Below are positions 9,761 to 20,269 of a stretch of DNA of 64,000 nucleotides, one piece after another. The notes beneath the pieces were generated by a model that saw only the letters and a program-made list of their open reading frames with translations, was not told the origin of the DNA and made no database searches. The translations under genes and the position numbers were made by a program. Within the stretch, counting starts at the first letter, position 1; each line of letters starts with the position of its first letter. Source of the DNA: Mesorhizobium sp. (GTDB taxonomy: Bacteria > Pseudomonadota > Alphaproteobacteria > Rhizobiales > Rhizobiaceae); assembly GCA_004017535.1 (NCBI GenBank), contig SAJS01000017.1, positions 1 through 64,000 on the forward strand. Direction: 5' to 3'.

Positions 9761-10728
9761 TGGTTTGACGGGGTCAGGCCCGCGCCGGCCAGAAAGGTGC
9801 GGATTGCGGTGCGAACCTCCTGCGTCCGCCCGACGAGAAGATGTCCGCCGGTATCGTAGACCACCAGCTTGGCGCGGGGAATCCTGGCCGCCGCGAACTC
9901 GGCTGCCGGCAGCGTGTTGAACAGGTCGTCGCGCGCCGAGACGATCAATGTCGGTGCAGCGATTTCCGCCAGCGGCTGTTCATGCAGCTCCGGAGCGCTG
10001 TCGATATTGATGCCGGAGAAGCGCAGCGACAATGGTTCAACGCCTCTGACGAAGCTCATCACACGGTCCCTTTCGGCTTGGGGCGCGGCCGCTACCAGCG
10101 CCGGCCGAACGCCGAGGAAGCGAATGAGTACCGATGGCGCGATGTTCTCGGCTGCCCACCAGGCGAAATCGCCGCCGGCGTTGACAGCCCAGAACGCAAA
10201 CCTGTTACCCGGATCCACGTCGACCGAGACCGGACTGGTGGGCGAATAAAGGGCCGGGACGACCAGAATGAGAGCGGCGACCTTGTCCGGGTGCCGAAGG
10301 CTCAGCTCGACCGCCGACCGCGCGCCAGCCGAAACGCCGACGACCACCGCCTTGGAAACGTCCAGTTTGGTGAGCAGCGCCGCGAGAGCATCGGCCTGAG
10401 CGGCCGGAGAAGGGTCTTGCGGAACAGGCGTGCGCAGATAGCCGTAGCGCGACGGCGCGATGATACGGAAGCCATCCCCCACAAGACCGGAAGCAAGGGC
10501 AAGGCCTTGATCAAAGCCGCCGCCGGAGCCGTGGATCGAAAGCAGCGGAATGCCCGCGCCGCTGTCGGCGTATTCAACCGGGCCGATGTCGAGCTCGGCG
10601 ACCAGACTGCCTCGGCTGACGGCGTCGCGCAAGCGACCAAGCTCGTTCTTGTAAAGCACGAAAGCCACACCGGCCGCGGTCGCCATGGCGATAAGCATGA
10701 CCAGCAGGAAACCGCCAATTCGACTCAT
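9757..10728 (-). CDS. alpha/beta hydrolase, membrane-anchored
   Basis: An alpha/beta hydrolase of 323 aa. One N-terminal hydrophobic helix (residues 5-25) suggests a signal anchor that places the catalytic domain outside the cytoplasm. The oxyanion region SIHGSGGG, the nucleophile elbow GVSAGARS, the acid-containing VSARDDLF segment and the late DTGGHLL histidine form a complete apparent triad. Substrate unknown. It overlaps the 3' end of the MFS gene by 4 nt on the opposite strand. Confidence 0.8.
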   Translation of the reverse strand: MSRIGGFLLVMLIAMATAAGVAFVLYKNELGRLRDAVSRGSLVAELDIGPVEYADSGAGIPLLSIHGSGGGFDQGLALASGLVGDGFRIIAPSRYGYLRTPVPQDPSPAAQADALAALLTKLDVSKAVVVGVSAGARSAVELSLRHPDKVAALILVVPALYSPTSPVSVDVDPGNRFAFWAVNAGGDFAWWAAENIAPSVLIRFLGVRPALVAAAPQAERDRVMSFVRGVEPLSLRFSGINIDSAPELHEQPLAEIAAPTLIVSARDDLFNTLPAAEFAAARIPRAKLVVYDTGGHLLVGRTQEVRTAIRTFLAGAGLTPSNH

Positions 10729-10814
10729 GCAAGGGCTCCATCAGGGCGCATATTGACCTGCCTCGCTCGCACGCAAGTCCATCTATCCAAACTGACAGCG
10801 CGTTGCGTTGTGGG

Positions 10815-11324
10815 CTAGCCCACGGCCGCTACCCCAATGACGTAGTTCTTTCCGTAGGCTTCGGCGCATTTCGGGCAGGTCGTATAGAAGAAATAGACGT
10901 CGCCCGGTTCCGATTTCCGGTCACGCGCGAGCCGCAGCATCTCTTCGTGCCACTGCCTTGCCTGGCTGAAGGGGCCTTCGAACACTTTCGTTACGAAGTC
11001 GCCACTCAGCGTCGTCATCTCTTCCTCGGGGACAGATTTCGAAACCGAGAAGAGATGTTCGCTGGTCCAGGGCGAGAGATCGCGGCTGAGAACGATGGAC
11101 TGGCCATCGGCCGAAGCGCCGGCATCGTCGATGTGCCGATTAACGCGCGTGAAAACGCTGCCCATGTTCACGGGGACATGCATGACGCTGTGCGTCACCG
11201 CTCTCACGAACGGCTTGTCACGAAAATGCAGCTCCTGATCGTCCCAACCGCCGGGGTTGAACTTCGGGCAGCAACCGGTCGTGTTCACGCTGGTATCGTA
11301 GTGTGGCGTCTCGTTCATTCGCAT
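10815..11324 (-). CDS. conserved cysteine-motif protein of unknown function
   Basis: A cytoplasmic protein of 169 aa with two cysteine motifs: [12 protein letters not shown] near residue 15 and [16 protein letters not shown] near the C-terminus. The CPKC pair could bind metal or act in redox. I recognise the pattern as a widespread conserved family that has been loosely called hydrolase, but no hydrolase motif is visible. ATG 11324 is preceded by a GGAG site; an in-frame upstream start at 11378 is less likely. It is divergent from groEL, with a perfect FNR-type palindrome in the shared intergenic region 86 nt upstream. Confidence 0.6.
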   Translation of the reverse strand: MRMNETPHYDTSVNTTGCCPKFNPGGWDDQELHFRDKPFVRAVTHSVMHVPVNMGSVFTRVNRHIDDAGASADGQSIVLSRDLSPWTSEHLFSVSKSVPEEEMTTLSGDFVTKVFEGPFSQARQWHEEMLRLARDRKSEPGDVYFFYTTCPKCAEAYGKNYVIGVAAVG

Positions 11325-11410
11325 CGTCGTCTCCTGAACTGAGAGCCCGATCAGACCAGTTGGCGAGCCGGTCCTCATTGATTCCGGTCAACGCCGCCAG
11401 GAATGCACAA

Positions 11411-11424
11411 TTGACGCGCGTCAA
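11411..11424. promoter_or_regulatory. FNR/FixK-type box between the cysteine-motif gene and groEL
   Basis: TTGACGCGCGTCAA is a perfect 14-bp palindrome, 55 nt before the groEL ATG and 86 nt before the divergent gene. It could serve either or both. Confidence 0.8.
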
Positions 11425-11479
11425 GGCTGGTCGGCGCCAACGCGGCTATGGGAATCGGTCGATAGTCTTGGAGACCACC

Positions 11480-13102
11480 ATGGCCCACAAACAGGTATTG
11501 TTCCGCTCGGCGGCGCGCGAAAAAATCCTGCGCGGCGCGACCCAACTCGCCGACGCCGTGCGGGTGACGCTCGGTCCACGTTCCAAATCGGTTCTGATCG
11601 AGAAAAAATGGGGCGCGCCCATCGTCTGCAACGACGGTGTGACGATCGCCAAGGAATTCGACCTCAAGGATCCGGAGGAAAATCTCGGCGCCCGCATGCT
11701 GAGGCAGGCGGCCGAGAAGACCGGCGACATGGTCGGCGACGGAACGAGCACATCGACCATACTTGCCCACGCGATGTTCGCCGACGGCGTGCGCAACGTG
11801 GTCGCCGGCGCAAGCGCGATCGACATCAAGCGCGGCCTCGACCGCGCGACGAAGCGGGCAATCGAAACGCTCAAGCAGATATCGCGGCCGGTCTCGACCA
11901 GGCGCGAGAAGGAACAGGTGGCGACGATCTCCGCCCACAACGATCCGCTCATCGGCGAACTGATCGGCGAGGCCATGGAGAAGGTCGGTGGCGAAGGCGT
12001 CATCACGGTCGAGGAATCGAAGACCACCGAAACGGTCCTGGACGTGGTCGAAGGCATGCAATTCGACCGGGGCTTCCTCTCCCCCTATTTCGTGACCGAT
12101 ACCGAGAAGATGGAGGCGGTGCTGGAAGACGCGCTCGTGCTCATCGTTGAGAAGAAAATCTCCTCGCTCAACGACCTCATCAAGCTGCTCGAGGCGGTGG
12201 CCAAATCGGGTTCGCCTCTGCTGGTGATCGCGGAGGACGTCGAGGGCGAGGCGCTGGCCACGCTCATCGTCAACCAGATCCGCGGCACCTTCAAGAACTG
12301 CGCCGTGAAGGCGCCAGGCTTCGGCGACCGCCGCAAGGCGATGCTGCAGGACATCGCCGTCCTGACTGGCGGACAGGTCATTTCCGAGGATATCGGCCTC
12401 AAGATCGAGAATGTGACGATGGCTCAGCTGGGGCGCGCCAAGCGCGTGGTTGTCGACAAGGACAACACCACGATCATCGGCGGCAGCGGTGACCAGAAGG
12501 CCATCAAGGGGCGCGTCGAGCAGATCCGGCGAGAGATCAGCGACACGACCAGCGACTATGACCGGGAGAAGCTCCAGGAGCGGCTCGCCAAGCTCGCCGG
12601 CGGCGTGGCCGTCATCAAGGTGGGCGCGCCGACGGAAGCCGAGATGAAGTCCAAGAAGGAAGCGCTCGACGACGCCATCAGCGCTACCAAGGCGGCCGTC
12701 GCGGAGGGCATCGTGCCTGGTGGCGGGCTTGCCCTGTTGCGTTGCATCGGCGCGGTCACCGAGGAAGAAGCACAGTGCGAGGGCGATGAACGCACAGGCG
12801 TCCAGATCCTCAGGCGCGCGCTCGAAACACCTGTGCGCCAGATTGCCGAGAATTCGGCCGTCGACGGCGGCGTGGTCGTCGCCAGGATGATCGAGGGCAA
12901 GGGAAATTTCGGTTTCGACGCCGGCCGCAAGGAATATGTCGACCTGGTCGAAGCCGGCATCATCGACCCGACCAAGGTGGTCCGCATCGCCCTGGAAAAC
13001 GCCGTCTCGGTCGCCAGCGTGCTGCTCCTGACGGAGGCGACCATGACAGAGATACCCGAGCCGGCAAAGGAGCGCGCGCTTGAGCCGGAAATGCCGATGT
13101 AG
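11480..13102 (+). CDS. groEL: GroEL chaperonin paralogue, stand-alone
   Basis: A 60-kDa chaperonin of 540 aa covering the equatorial, intermediate and apical domains. The ATP-binding GDGTST segment sits after [18 protein letters not shown] is in the apical-intermediate region, and the second ATP-site region [11 protein letters not shown] with [11 protein letters not shown] is intact. Two points are unusual: no groES is next to it, and the C-terminus ends in an acidic/proline tail ([15 protein letters not shown]) rather than the usual GGM repeats. The FNR-type box upstream suggests a low-oxygen chaperonin that borrows GroES from elsewhere in the genome. ATG 11480 gives the canonical N-terminus. 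Confidence 0.95.
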   Translation: MAHKQVLFRSAAREKILRGATQLADAVRVTLGPRSKSVLIEKKWGAPIVCNDGVTIAKEFDLKDPEENLGARMLRQAAEKTGDMVGDGTSTSTILAHAMFADGVRNVVAGASAIDIKRGLDRATKRAIETLKQISRPVSTRREKEQVATISAHNDPLIGELIGEAMEKVGGEGVITVEESKTTETVLDVVEGMQFDRGFLSPYFVTDTEKMEAVLEDALVLIVEKKISSLNDLIKLLEAVAKSGSPLLVIAEDVEGEALATLIVNQIRGTFKNCAVKAPGFGDRRKAMLQDIAVLTGGQVISEDIGLKIENVTMAQLGRAKRVVVDKDNTTIIGGSGDQKAIKGRVEQIRREISDTTSDYDREKLQERLAKLAGGVAVIKVGAPTEAEMKSKKEALDDAISATKAAVAEGIVPGGGLALLRCIGAVTEEEAQCEGDERTGVQILRRALETPVRQIAENSAVDGGVVVARMIEGKGNFGFDAGRKEYVDLVEAGIIDPTKVVRIALENAVSVASVLLLTEATMTEIPEPAKERALEPEMPM

Positions 13103-13238
13103 TCAGCGCGAAGGATGGTGAAAGGCGGAAATAGAGCGCTTCGCCGTTGCCGTCAAACGGGGAACGGCTCTAGCTACAGACGACTCTTCAGGCGTGCCCT
13201 GTATCAGCGCTCTGGCATCGGCTGACCCGGAGGCCCGC

Positions 13239-13988
13239 ATGCAAACCAGCGAGCAAGAGGCGGAAGATTCAGCAGCACAGCCGCCAGTCCCGGTGTTCGT
13301 GGCCCGCGGGTTGAGCAAGGTCTATGGCTCGGGGGACTCGCAAGTGACAGCCCTGAAGAACGTGGATCTCGATATTCGGCAGGGCGAGTTCATCGTTCTT
13401 CTTGGGCCCTCCGGTTCGGGCAAATCGACCCTTCTCAATATCCTTGGTGGACTGGACGCTCCAACATCGGGCTCGGCAAAGTGGCGGGATCACCAACTGA
13501 CGGGAGCTGGCGACGCTGAGCTAACGACATACAGGCGCGAGCATGTCGGCTTCGTCTTCCAGTTCTACAATCTGATACCGAGCCTCAGTGTTGAAGAGAA
13601 CGTGAGGCTTGTCGCGCAGATAGCCAGCGATCCGATGGATCCCAAGGAAGCGCTCGAACTGGTCGGATTGTCACATCGCGCACGTCACTTCCCATCGCAG
13701 TTGTCGGGCGGAGAACAACAGCGCGTAGCCGTGGCTCGCGCGATCGTGAAACGTCCTGATATCTTGCTTTGCGACGAGCCGACCGGCGCGCTCGACGTGG
13801 ATACCGGCCGGTTGGTTCTTGCCGCGATCGCCAAGGTGAACGCGCAGCTCGGCACGACCACTATCGTGATTACTCACAACTCTGCAATCGCCGGAATGGC
13901 CGACCGCGTCTTAAGGTTGAGCGGTGGGCGGATCGTCAAGGAAGAACCGAATCCGAATCGCGTCTCCGCCGAGGACGTGCAGTGGTGA
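13239..13988 (+). CDS. ABC transporter ATP-binding protein, MacB/LolD type
   Basis: An ATPase of 249 aa. Walker [10 protein letters not shown] is at residues 56-64, followed by the Q-loop [10 protein letters not shown], signature LSGGEQQ, Walker [13 protein letters not shown] and the H-loop ITHN. The [18 protein letters not shown] style is that of the LolD/MacB/FtsE group that works with FtsX-like permeases. ATG 13239 follows CCGGAGG; a GTG at 13194 is an in-frame alternative. The stop overlaps the permease start, so they form an operon with the fusion protein after it. Confidence 0.9.
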   Translation: MQTSEQEAEDSAAQPPVPVFVARGLSKVYGSGDSQVTALKNVDLDIRQGEFIVLLGPSGSGKSTLLNILGGLDAPTSGSAKWRDHQLTGAGDAELTTYRREHVGFVFQFYNLIPSLSVEENVRLVAQIASDPMDPKEALELVGLSHRARHFPSQLSGGEQQRVAVARAIVKRPDILLCDEPTGALDVDTGRLVLAAIAKVNAQLGTTTIVITHNSAIAGMADRVLRLSGGRIVKEEPNPNRVSAEDVQW

Positions 13989-16348
13989 ACGTCCTCGACA
14001 TCAAGGTGGTGCGCGATCTCTGGTCGATGCGGCTTCAGCTTCTCAGCATCGCAATGCTCGTCGCCGCGGGCGTGGCAGTCTTCGTGATGTCGGTGTCGAA
14101 TTACCGGTCGCTTATTGGCGCCATGGAAAGCCACTACCGCAACGAGCGCTTCGCCGACCTCTTTGCCGGCACAACGCGCGCTCCGCTGGTCATCGCTGAC
14201 CGACTGCGTGAGATCGATGGGATCGGGATCGTCGAGCCGCGGGTTGCGAAGCCAGTGCGGATAATACGCGAGGACACGAACCTGCCGATCTCGGGCCGCA
14301 TCATCTCGCTGCCAGCCGATGGGCAGCCTCTGCTCAATCGTCTCCATCTGGTGCAAGGGCGCTGGCCCGATCCGTTGCATCCCGAAGAAGTCATCATCAA
14401 CGCAGCGTATGCCGAGGCACGTGCCGTGCGAATGGGAGAACCCATTGAGGTCGTCCTCAACGGGCGCCTGCAGGATTTTCGCGTCGTCGGCTCCGCCTTG
14501 TCACCCGAGTTCGTCTTTGCCACGCGAAGCGCGGTGCCGCTTCCCGACGATCGCAACTTCGTCGTGCTGTGGGCAGGTGAGGATGCGGTGGCCAGTGCGT
14601 TCGACATGAAAGGCGCGTTCAACGACGTGGCGATGACGATAGCTCCGGGGTCAAGCGTGCGGCATGTGCTGGATGAGTTGGACCGCCTGCTGGCTCCATA
14701 CGGCGGAACGGGAGCCTACGATCGCGGCGATCAGCCCTCGCACCGCTTTCTTGAGGATGAGCTGGCAGAGCAGGAAACCTTGAGCATCTTCATGCCGTCC
14801 GTCTTCTTCGGCATCGCGGCGTTTCTCCTTAACGTCGTCATCGGCAGAATGGTTGAAGCGCAACGCGGTCAGATCGCTTCGCTCAAGGCATTGGGATTCG
14901 CCAACGGCACGATCGCGCTTCATTACTTCAAATTGGTCACGGCCATCGCGCTGCTGGGATCGGCCGTAGGCCTCGTCCTCGGATGCTGGTTCGCCGTTGG
15001 CGTCGTGGGAAGCTATCGCGCCTTCTTCCGATTTCCTTCGCTCGACGCGCGGTTCGAGCCGTGGCTTCTCGTTGCCGCGACGCTGGTCAGTGTCGTCGCC
15101 GCGAACCTTGCGGCTGCGACATCGGTGTATCGAATAGCTGTGCTTCCACCCGCCGAAGCCATGCGACCCGCAACCCCGCCTGCTCTGCAGACCTTCGCCT
15201 GGCTCCAGACGATAGGGAGCCGCGTCATTCCGCTGCAGTATATCATTGCGGCCCGCACAACGCTGGGCAGGCCGATCAGGACGGTGCTGTCGACCATCGG
15301 CATCGCCCTTGCCATTCCACTTATCCTGTTTGGGCTCTACTGGTTCGATGCCATCGACTACATGATCGACGTCAGCTTCAGCCGGGTCGAGCGCGGCGAC
15401 GCCTTTCTCACCTTCACCGAACCTGTTTCCACGGACACACTCCACGAGTTGAAGGCGCTTCCCGGAGTGCTGAATGCTGAACTCCAGAGAGTGGTTCCTG
15501 TGAGATTGCGAGTGGGGTACCGGACCTATCGCACGTCGGCCATTGGCCTGGACCCCGGCTCCGAGCTCAGAGTTCCCAGGGACAAGGCATTGCAGCCAAT
15601 CTCCATTCCGGCAGACGGCATCATGCTGAGCCGGCAGATCGCGAGCCAACTCGATCTCCATGTGGGCGACACTGTGTCGATTGACGTACTTGAAGGCGCC
15701 AGAGCGGTAAGGGAACTCATCGTCCGCAGGATTTCCGACGACATCTTGGGATCGTCGGTGACCATGGACCGCAGTGCGCTCAATCACGTGATGAGGGAAG
15801 GTCCTGTAGCAAATGTCGCGGCTCTCAGGATTGACCCGGCTCAATCCGAACTGGTCTGGTCCAGGATAAAGTCGATGCCAAGGATAGAGGGAAGCTCGGT
15901 AAAGGCTCTGTGGCTGTCACTGTTCAACGACACGATCGGCGGAATGGTGCTGATCGGCGCGCTGATCCTGGCGGGGTTCGGAATGCTGATCGCGATAGGT
16001 GTCGTCTATAACAGCGCACGCATTGCCCTGCAGGAGCGCGCATGGGAACTGGCCGGTCTGCGCATTATCGGACTGACTCGGCGCGAAGTGTCGGCGGTCA
16101 TTGTAAGCGAGCTTGTCGCCGAGCTTGTCGTGGCGATTCCATTGGGACTCCTGATCGGTCGCTACCTGATCGAGCTGATTGCCTCTGCCCGAGCGAGCCA
16201 ATCGTTCCAAATTCCCGCTGTGATCGATCCGAGCAGTTACGTCATAGCCTCGCTCCTGGTGATCGCCGCGGCTTTCGCCAGTTTCATCATGGTCCGGCGA
16301 AGGATCGATACGCTCGATCTGGTAGCCGTCCTGAAGACCCGAGACTGA
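13985..16348 (+). CDS. ABC transporter permease, FtsX/MacB type with two FtsX units
   Basis: A permease of 787 aa. A first helix at about residues 18-36 is followed by a periplasmic domain. Helices near residues 280-410 make one FtsX-like unit, and a second periplasmic domain and FtsX unit end in [11 protein letters not shown]. The duplicated ten-helix layout resembles the long LolC/YbbP-type permeases. The start is GTG at 13985 (or 13982), overlapping the ATPase stop. With the ATPase before and the HlyD-like protein after, it forms a tripartite exporter or envelope-remodelling ABC system. Substrate unknown. Confidence 0.85.
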   Translation: MNVLDIKVVRDLWSMRLQLLSIAMLVAAGVAVFVMSVSNYRSLIGAMESHYRNERFADLFAGTTRAPLVIADRLREIDGIGIVEPRVAKPVRIIREDTNLPISGRIISLPADGQPLLNRLHLVQGRWPDPLHPEEVIINAAYAEARAVRMGEPIEVVLNGRLQDFRVVGSALSPEFVFATRSAVPLPDDRNFVVLWAGEDAVASAFDMKGAFNDVAMTIAPGSSVRHVLDELDRLLAPYGGTGAYDRGDQPSHRFLEDELAEQETLSIFMPSVFFGIAAFLLNVVIGRMVEAQRGQIASLKALGFANGTIALHYFKLVTAIALLGSAVGLVLGCWFAVGVVGSYRAFFRFPSLDARFEPWLLVAATLVSVVAANLAAATSVYRIAVLPPAEAMRPATPPALQTFAWLQTIGSRVIPLQYIIAARTTLGRPIRTVLSTIGIALAIPLILFGLYWFDAIDYMIDVSFSRVERGDAFLTFTEPVSTDTLHELKALPGVLNAELQRVVPVRLRVGYRTYRTSAIGLDPGSELRVPRDKALQPISIPADGIMLSRQIASQLDLHVGDTVSIDVLEGARAVRELIVRRISDDILGSSVTMDRSALNHVMREGPVANVAALRIDPAQSELVWSRIKSMPRIEGSSVKALWLSLFNDTIGGMVLIGALILAGFGMLIAIGVVYNSARIALQERAWELAGLRIIGLTRREVSAVIVSELVAELVVAIPLGLLIGRYLIELIASARASQSFQIPAVIDPSSYVIASLLVIAAAFASFIMVRRRIDTLDLVAVLKTRD

Positions 16349-16349
16349 T

Positions 16350-17540
16350 ATGAAGCACCGGCCTGCCTCGATCGTTGGTGGACTGTTGCTGGTGGTGATC
16401 GCGGCGGCCGGCCTCTATTGGCTCCTCATGCCGCAACCGATTCTTGTCGAGACCGCCGACGTCGTGACGACGACATTTCAGGACACGATCGAAGAAGACG
16501 GCCGCACGCGCGTGCGGGATCGCTATACGGTGTCGGCGCCTTTATCGGGTCGCGTCCAGCGGCTGATGTTGAAGGCCGGTGATGTCGTGCACACCGGGCA
16601 AAAACTGGCGATCATCACGGCGCCTGTTTCGCCTTTGCTGGATTCACGAGTGCGGCAGGAGCTCGAGGCGCAGGTCGGCGCAGCCGAGGCTGGCGTCGAA
16701 GAGGCTGAAGCGCTTCACGAGCAGGCCAAGGTCCTCCTGGCTCAAGCCAGCGCCGATCGCGAGCGCACCAGGCAGCTTGCCCAGCGCAATGTGGCGGCCG
16801 TTGCGCAATTGGAAAGAGAGGAGGCGCTGTTTCAGTCCGCGGGCAGGCAGGCGAACGCCGCCGAGCGCCGCTCGCATGCCGCTTCTCATGTCCTGGAACA
16901 GGCCCGAGCAGCATTGCAGTCCGCCAGTAATCCCGATCCAAGCGAAGGCTTCCCGGTTCTGTCGCCCATAGACGGACGCGTTCTCAGGGTCGCGCTGGAA
17001 AGCGAGAGCGTGGTCTCGATGGCGGCCCCCTTGGTCGAACTGGGGGACCCGGGCGACCTCGAAGTCGCGGTGGATGTGTTGACGACCGATGCCGCCCGTA
17101 TAAGTCAGGGCGACAAGGTGACCATCGCGCGATGGGGCGGGCCTTCGGATTTGCAGGGCGTCGTGCGTCGTGTCGAGCCTTCCGGCTTCACCAAGATCTC
17201 TGCGCTCGGCGTGGAAGAACAGCGCGTCTGGGTCGTCATCGACATAGTCTCGCCGCGGCAGACCTGGACCAGTCTCGGAGACGGTTACCGTGTCGAGGCC
17301 AATATCGTGGTCGATCAGATCGACAAGGCAATCGTCGTGCCGATGGGCGCGTTGTTCAGGCGAGGCGATGCCTGGAACGTCTTTGTCGTCGATGGCGGGC
17401 TCGCTCATCTCCGGCAGGTACAAATATCACACCTTTCGGCACGTGTTGCTGCAATAGCTCAGGGCGTACGTCCTGGCGAAACCGTCATCGCCTACCCGCC
17501 CGCTGCCCTTACCGAGGGTAGCAAGGTGAGATTCCAATAA
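16350..17540 (+). CDS. HlyD-type membrane fusion protein
   Basis: A periplasmic adaptor of 396 aa. One N-terminal helix (residues 8-27) anchors it. A biotinyl-lipoyl-like half, VSAPLSGRVQRLMLKAGDVVHTGQ, precedes a long Ala/Glu-rich coiled-coil hairpin (about 95-190). The second half-motif, FPVLSPIDGRVLRVALESE, is followed by beta-barrel domains. It begins one base after the permease stop and completes the ABC exporter. The 3' end is 10 nt from the convergent P-type ATPase. Confidence 0.88.
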   Translation: MKHRPASIVGGLLLVVIAAAGLYWLLMPQPILVETADVVTTTFQDTIEEDGRTRVRDRYTVSAPLSGRVQRLMLKAGDVVHTGQKLAIITAPVSPLLDSRVRQELEAQVGAAEAGVEEAEALHEQAKVLLAQASADRERTRQLAQRNVAAVAQLEREEALFQSAGRQANAAERRSHAASHVLEQARAALQSASNPDPSEGFPVLSPIDGRVLRVALESESVVSMAAPLVELGDPGDLEVAVDVLTTDAARISQGDKVTIARWGGPSDLQGVVRRVEPSGFTKISALGVEEQRVWVVIDIVSPRQTWTSLGDGYRVEANIVVDQIDKAIVVPMGALFRRGDAWNVFVVDGGLAHLRQVQISHLSARVAAIAQGVRPGETVIAYPPAALTEGSKVRFQ

Positions 17541-17550
17541 GAGAGCCTCG

Positions 17551-20130
17551 TCACGCGCTCAGTCGCCCGCTCAGATATTTGAGAAACTCCAGCAAAGCGA
17601 CCAACCCGATTGCGGCCGCCAGAACCGCGGCAAGATCGATCAATCTCGGCGATCCGAACTGGAAGAGGAGGTTCGCGGACGGCCACAGAAGCACCAGGGC
17701 GAGCACGACCGAGTCCAAGGCGATGACGGCAGCGAGGGCGCGATTGGGTCTTGATAGGGCTGAAATCAACGAGGCGCTGAAAGCGCGGTTGACCAGAACC
17801 AGGCCGATGATGCTCACCACCAGGGCGAAGAAAGTCAGGGCTCGAAGCTCATTTTCCGCAATTCCGGAGTTAAGGCCGAGCAGGAAGATCGCTGCGACGA
17901 CCGCCAATGTGAGCAAGCCCTGAGCCAGGCTCCATGCCACCAATGGGCGGGTAAACAGCGCCTCTTCCGGATCGCGCGGCGCCCGCTTCATTATGTCCTC
18001 TTCCTCGCCTTCCGCTTCGAAGACGAGCGAGCAGACCGGGTCGATGACCATCTCCAGAAAGGCGATGTGGATCGGTCCGAACAGAATGGGCAGGCCGAGC
18101 AGCAGGGGCATCAGAGCCAATCCCGCGATCGGCACGTGCACGGCGATGATGAAACGCATCGCCTTTCGCAGATTGTCATAGATGCGCCGGCCAAGCCTGA
18201 TTGTCTTGACGATCGAGCCAAAGTCGTCGTCGAGGAGGACGATGGAAGAGGCTTCGCGCGCAACGTCCGTGCCGCGCCCACCCATGGCGACGCCGATATC
18301 GGCAGCCTTCAGCGAGGGCGCATCATTGATCCCGTCGCCGGTCATAGCGACAACGTCGCCGTTCGCCTTCAGGGCATTCACGATCGCCAGCTTCTGGTCA
18401 GGCATGATCCGCGCGAAGACGGTCGTCGTCTTCACCGCTTGGGAAAGGCTCGCCGGCCCTAGTGCCCTCAGCTCTTCGCCGGTGGTGACGTCCCCGACAT
18501 CCAACCCGGCCTCGCGCGCTATGGCTTTCGCCGTGGCGGGATAGTCGCCGGTGACCATAAGCACGCGAATACCCGCCGACCGGCAAGAGGCAACAGCGTC
18601 CTGAACCCCCGGCCGCAGCGGATCAGCCAACCCGAACAGGCCCACGAATTCGAAAGCAAAGCCAGTTTGCTCGTCGGCCAATCCGCTCTCGGCATGGCTC
18701 GCGCGCGCCACCCCCAGGACCCTTAGCCCCTCGGCCGCCATGGCATCGGCGTCTTTCCGGATCGAGACGGCCTGATCCGCGCCCAGGCGGCAAAGCTTCA
18801 GGATCGCCTCCGGCGAGCCTTTGGCGGCGACGAGGCAATCGCCATCGCCCGCGCTTGTCCGCCAGACATTCGACATCGCCAGCAGTTCCGGTCGGAGTCC
18901 GTAAGAGCGAATGAGCCGCCGGCCGCTCGCGCCCGGACGCCCCGGCAGTCTTTCAGCCGCCAGCTCGTAAAACGCCTTTTCCATTGGATCAAAAGGAACC
19001 TCGGCGCTTGCAAGCACGCCAAGCTCGACCAGTTCGCGGAATGCCTCGGGAACGACATCCGAGGTCTTCAGAAGCGAGAAGACGCCGCCTGGCGTTCTCA
19101 GCTCCGCAACGGCCATTTGGTTCCGGGTCAGCGTTCCGGTCTTGTCGGTGCAGAGCACGGTCGCGGACCCAAGCGTTTCGATTGCCGCGGCTCGACGGGT
19201 CAGCACCCGCACCTGGGATATGCGCCAGGCGCCCATTGCCATGAAGATCGTCAGCACCATCGGAAACTCTTCCGGCAGCATCGACATGCCGAGGGCAATG
19301 CCCGCCAATATCCCATCAAGCCATCCGCCTCGCAGCAAGCCATAGAGCAGCATCGCCAGCGCGCTGACGACAGCGCCGGCCAAGGCAAACAGTCTTACAA
19401 GATGCCTTGTCTGCTTTTGCAGACGAGGCGCCTCGCTCTCCAGACTGCTCAGCGCCTGCCCGATCGCCCCGATTTCCGTTCGTGCTCCGGTCGCCACCAC
19501 CTCACCGATGCCCGAGCCGCGAACGACGAGCGATCCTGAAAATACAGCCGGAACGTCATCGCCGCCCGGTCGATGTTTCCCTGCCCGATCTGCCGGCGTG
19601 GCGGCTGCTTTCCTCACCGGAACGGATTCGCCGGTGAGCAAGGATTCATCGACCTGAAGATCACGACCCTGGACCAGCAGCAGATCGGCGGGGACACGAT
19701 CTCCCTCGACAAGCAAGACGATGTCGCCGCGCACCACATCGCGGCCGGCAATCCGCCGGCGTTGGCCGTCGCGCACGACCAGGGCGCGAGGGCTTGTGAG
19801 ATCGCGGAGCGCTTCCAGAACCCGCTCCGTGCGCGCCTCCTGGATAATGGTTATCGCAATCGACAAAGTGGCGAAGCACAGCAGGATCAACGCCTCCTGC
19901 AGATCGCCAAGCAGGAGATAGACCGCGCCGCCACCAAGCAGGAGCGCAAGCATCGGCTCGCGCATGACCTCGACGGCAATTCTCAAGGGTGTGCGACGCC
20001 CGGATCTGGGCAGCTCGTTCGGCCCCTCCGCCAGCAGTCTGGCTTGCGCTTCAGCCTCGCTCAGGCCGCAAGGGGGCGAGGCGCCCGGTCGACTCTCGAT
20101 GGCTTGATGCCCGGTTACGGCCCTCGGCAT
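17551..20130 (-). CDS. cation-transporting P-type ATPase
   Basis: A P-type ATPase of 859 aa. The actuator motif TGES is at residues 166-169, the phosphorylation motif DKTGT starts at Asp329, and the hinge TGDGINDAPSLKAADIGVAMG is intact. The helix-4 motif reads PEEFP rather than the PEGLP of typical P2A Ca2+ pumps, and helix 6 has IDPVCSLVFEAE; this is a P2-like subgroup whose ion I cannot assign. The N-terminal cation-ATPase domain (LSEAEAQARLLAEGPNELP) is present. It lies downstream of two uspA genes on the same strand. Confidence 0.88.
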   Translation of the reverse strand: MPRAVTGHQAIESRPGASPPCGLSEAEAQARLLAEGPNELPRSGRRTPLRIAVEVMREPMLALLLGGGAVYLLLGDLQEALILLCFATLSIAITIIQEARTERVLEALRDLTSPRALVVRDGQRRRIAGRDVVRGDIVLLVEGDRVPADLLLVQGRDLQVDESLLTGESVPVRKAAATPADRAGKHRPGGDDVPAVFSGSLVVRGSGIGEVVATGARTEIGAIGQALSSLESEAPRLQKQTRHLVRLFALAGAVVSALAMLLYGLLRGGWLDGILAGIALGMSMLPEEFPMVLTIFMAMGAWRISQVRVLTRRAAAIETLGSATVLCTDKTGTLTRNQMAVAELRTPGGVFSLLKTSDVVPEAFRELVELGVLASAEVPFDPMEKAFYELAAERLPGRPGASGRRLIRSYGLRPELLAMSNVWRTSAGDGDCLVAAKGSPEAILKLCRLGADQAVSIRKDADAMAAEGLRVLGVARASHAESGLADEQTGFAFEFVGLFGLADPLRPGVQDAVASCRSAGIRVLMVTGDYPATAKAIAREAGLDVGDVTTGEELRALGPASLSQAVKTTTVFARIMPDQKLAIVNALKANGDVVAMTGDGINDAPSLKAADIGVAMGGRGTDVAREASSIVLLDDDFGSIVKTIRLGRRIYDNLRKAMRFIIAVHVPIAGLALMPLLLGLPILFGPIHIAFLEMVIDPVCSLVFEAEGEEEDIMKRAPRDPEEALFTRPLVAWSLAQGLLTLAVVAAIFLLGLNSGIAENELRALTFFALVVSIIGLVLVNRAFSASLISALSRPNRALAAVIALDSVVLALVLLWPSANLLFQFGSPRLIDLAAVLAAAIGLVALLEFLKYLSGRLSA

Positions 20131-20169
20131 TCGCTCAGGTCCAGATGTTCGAGGGTGGATCTGCCTGGC

Positions 20170-20203
20170 GCGCGTCGCGCCGCAGCCGATTCAGGCGACG
20201 CGC
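20170..20203 (-). terminator. hairpin downstream of uspA (20270-21106)
   Basis: GCGCGTCGC (20170-20178) pairs with GCGACGCGC (20195-20203) across a 16-nt loop in the gap between the uspA stop and the ATPase start. There is no T-run, so it may attenuate rather than end transcription. Confidence 0.35.
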
Positions 20204-20269
20204 CGAAAGTGTCAGTCTTGCCGCATGCCGTTCCCCCAAACCAGTCGAATGCCTTCCGGGCGGCTTGCA

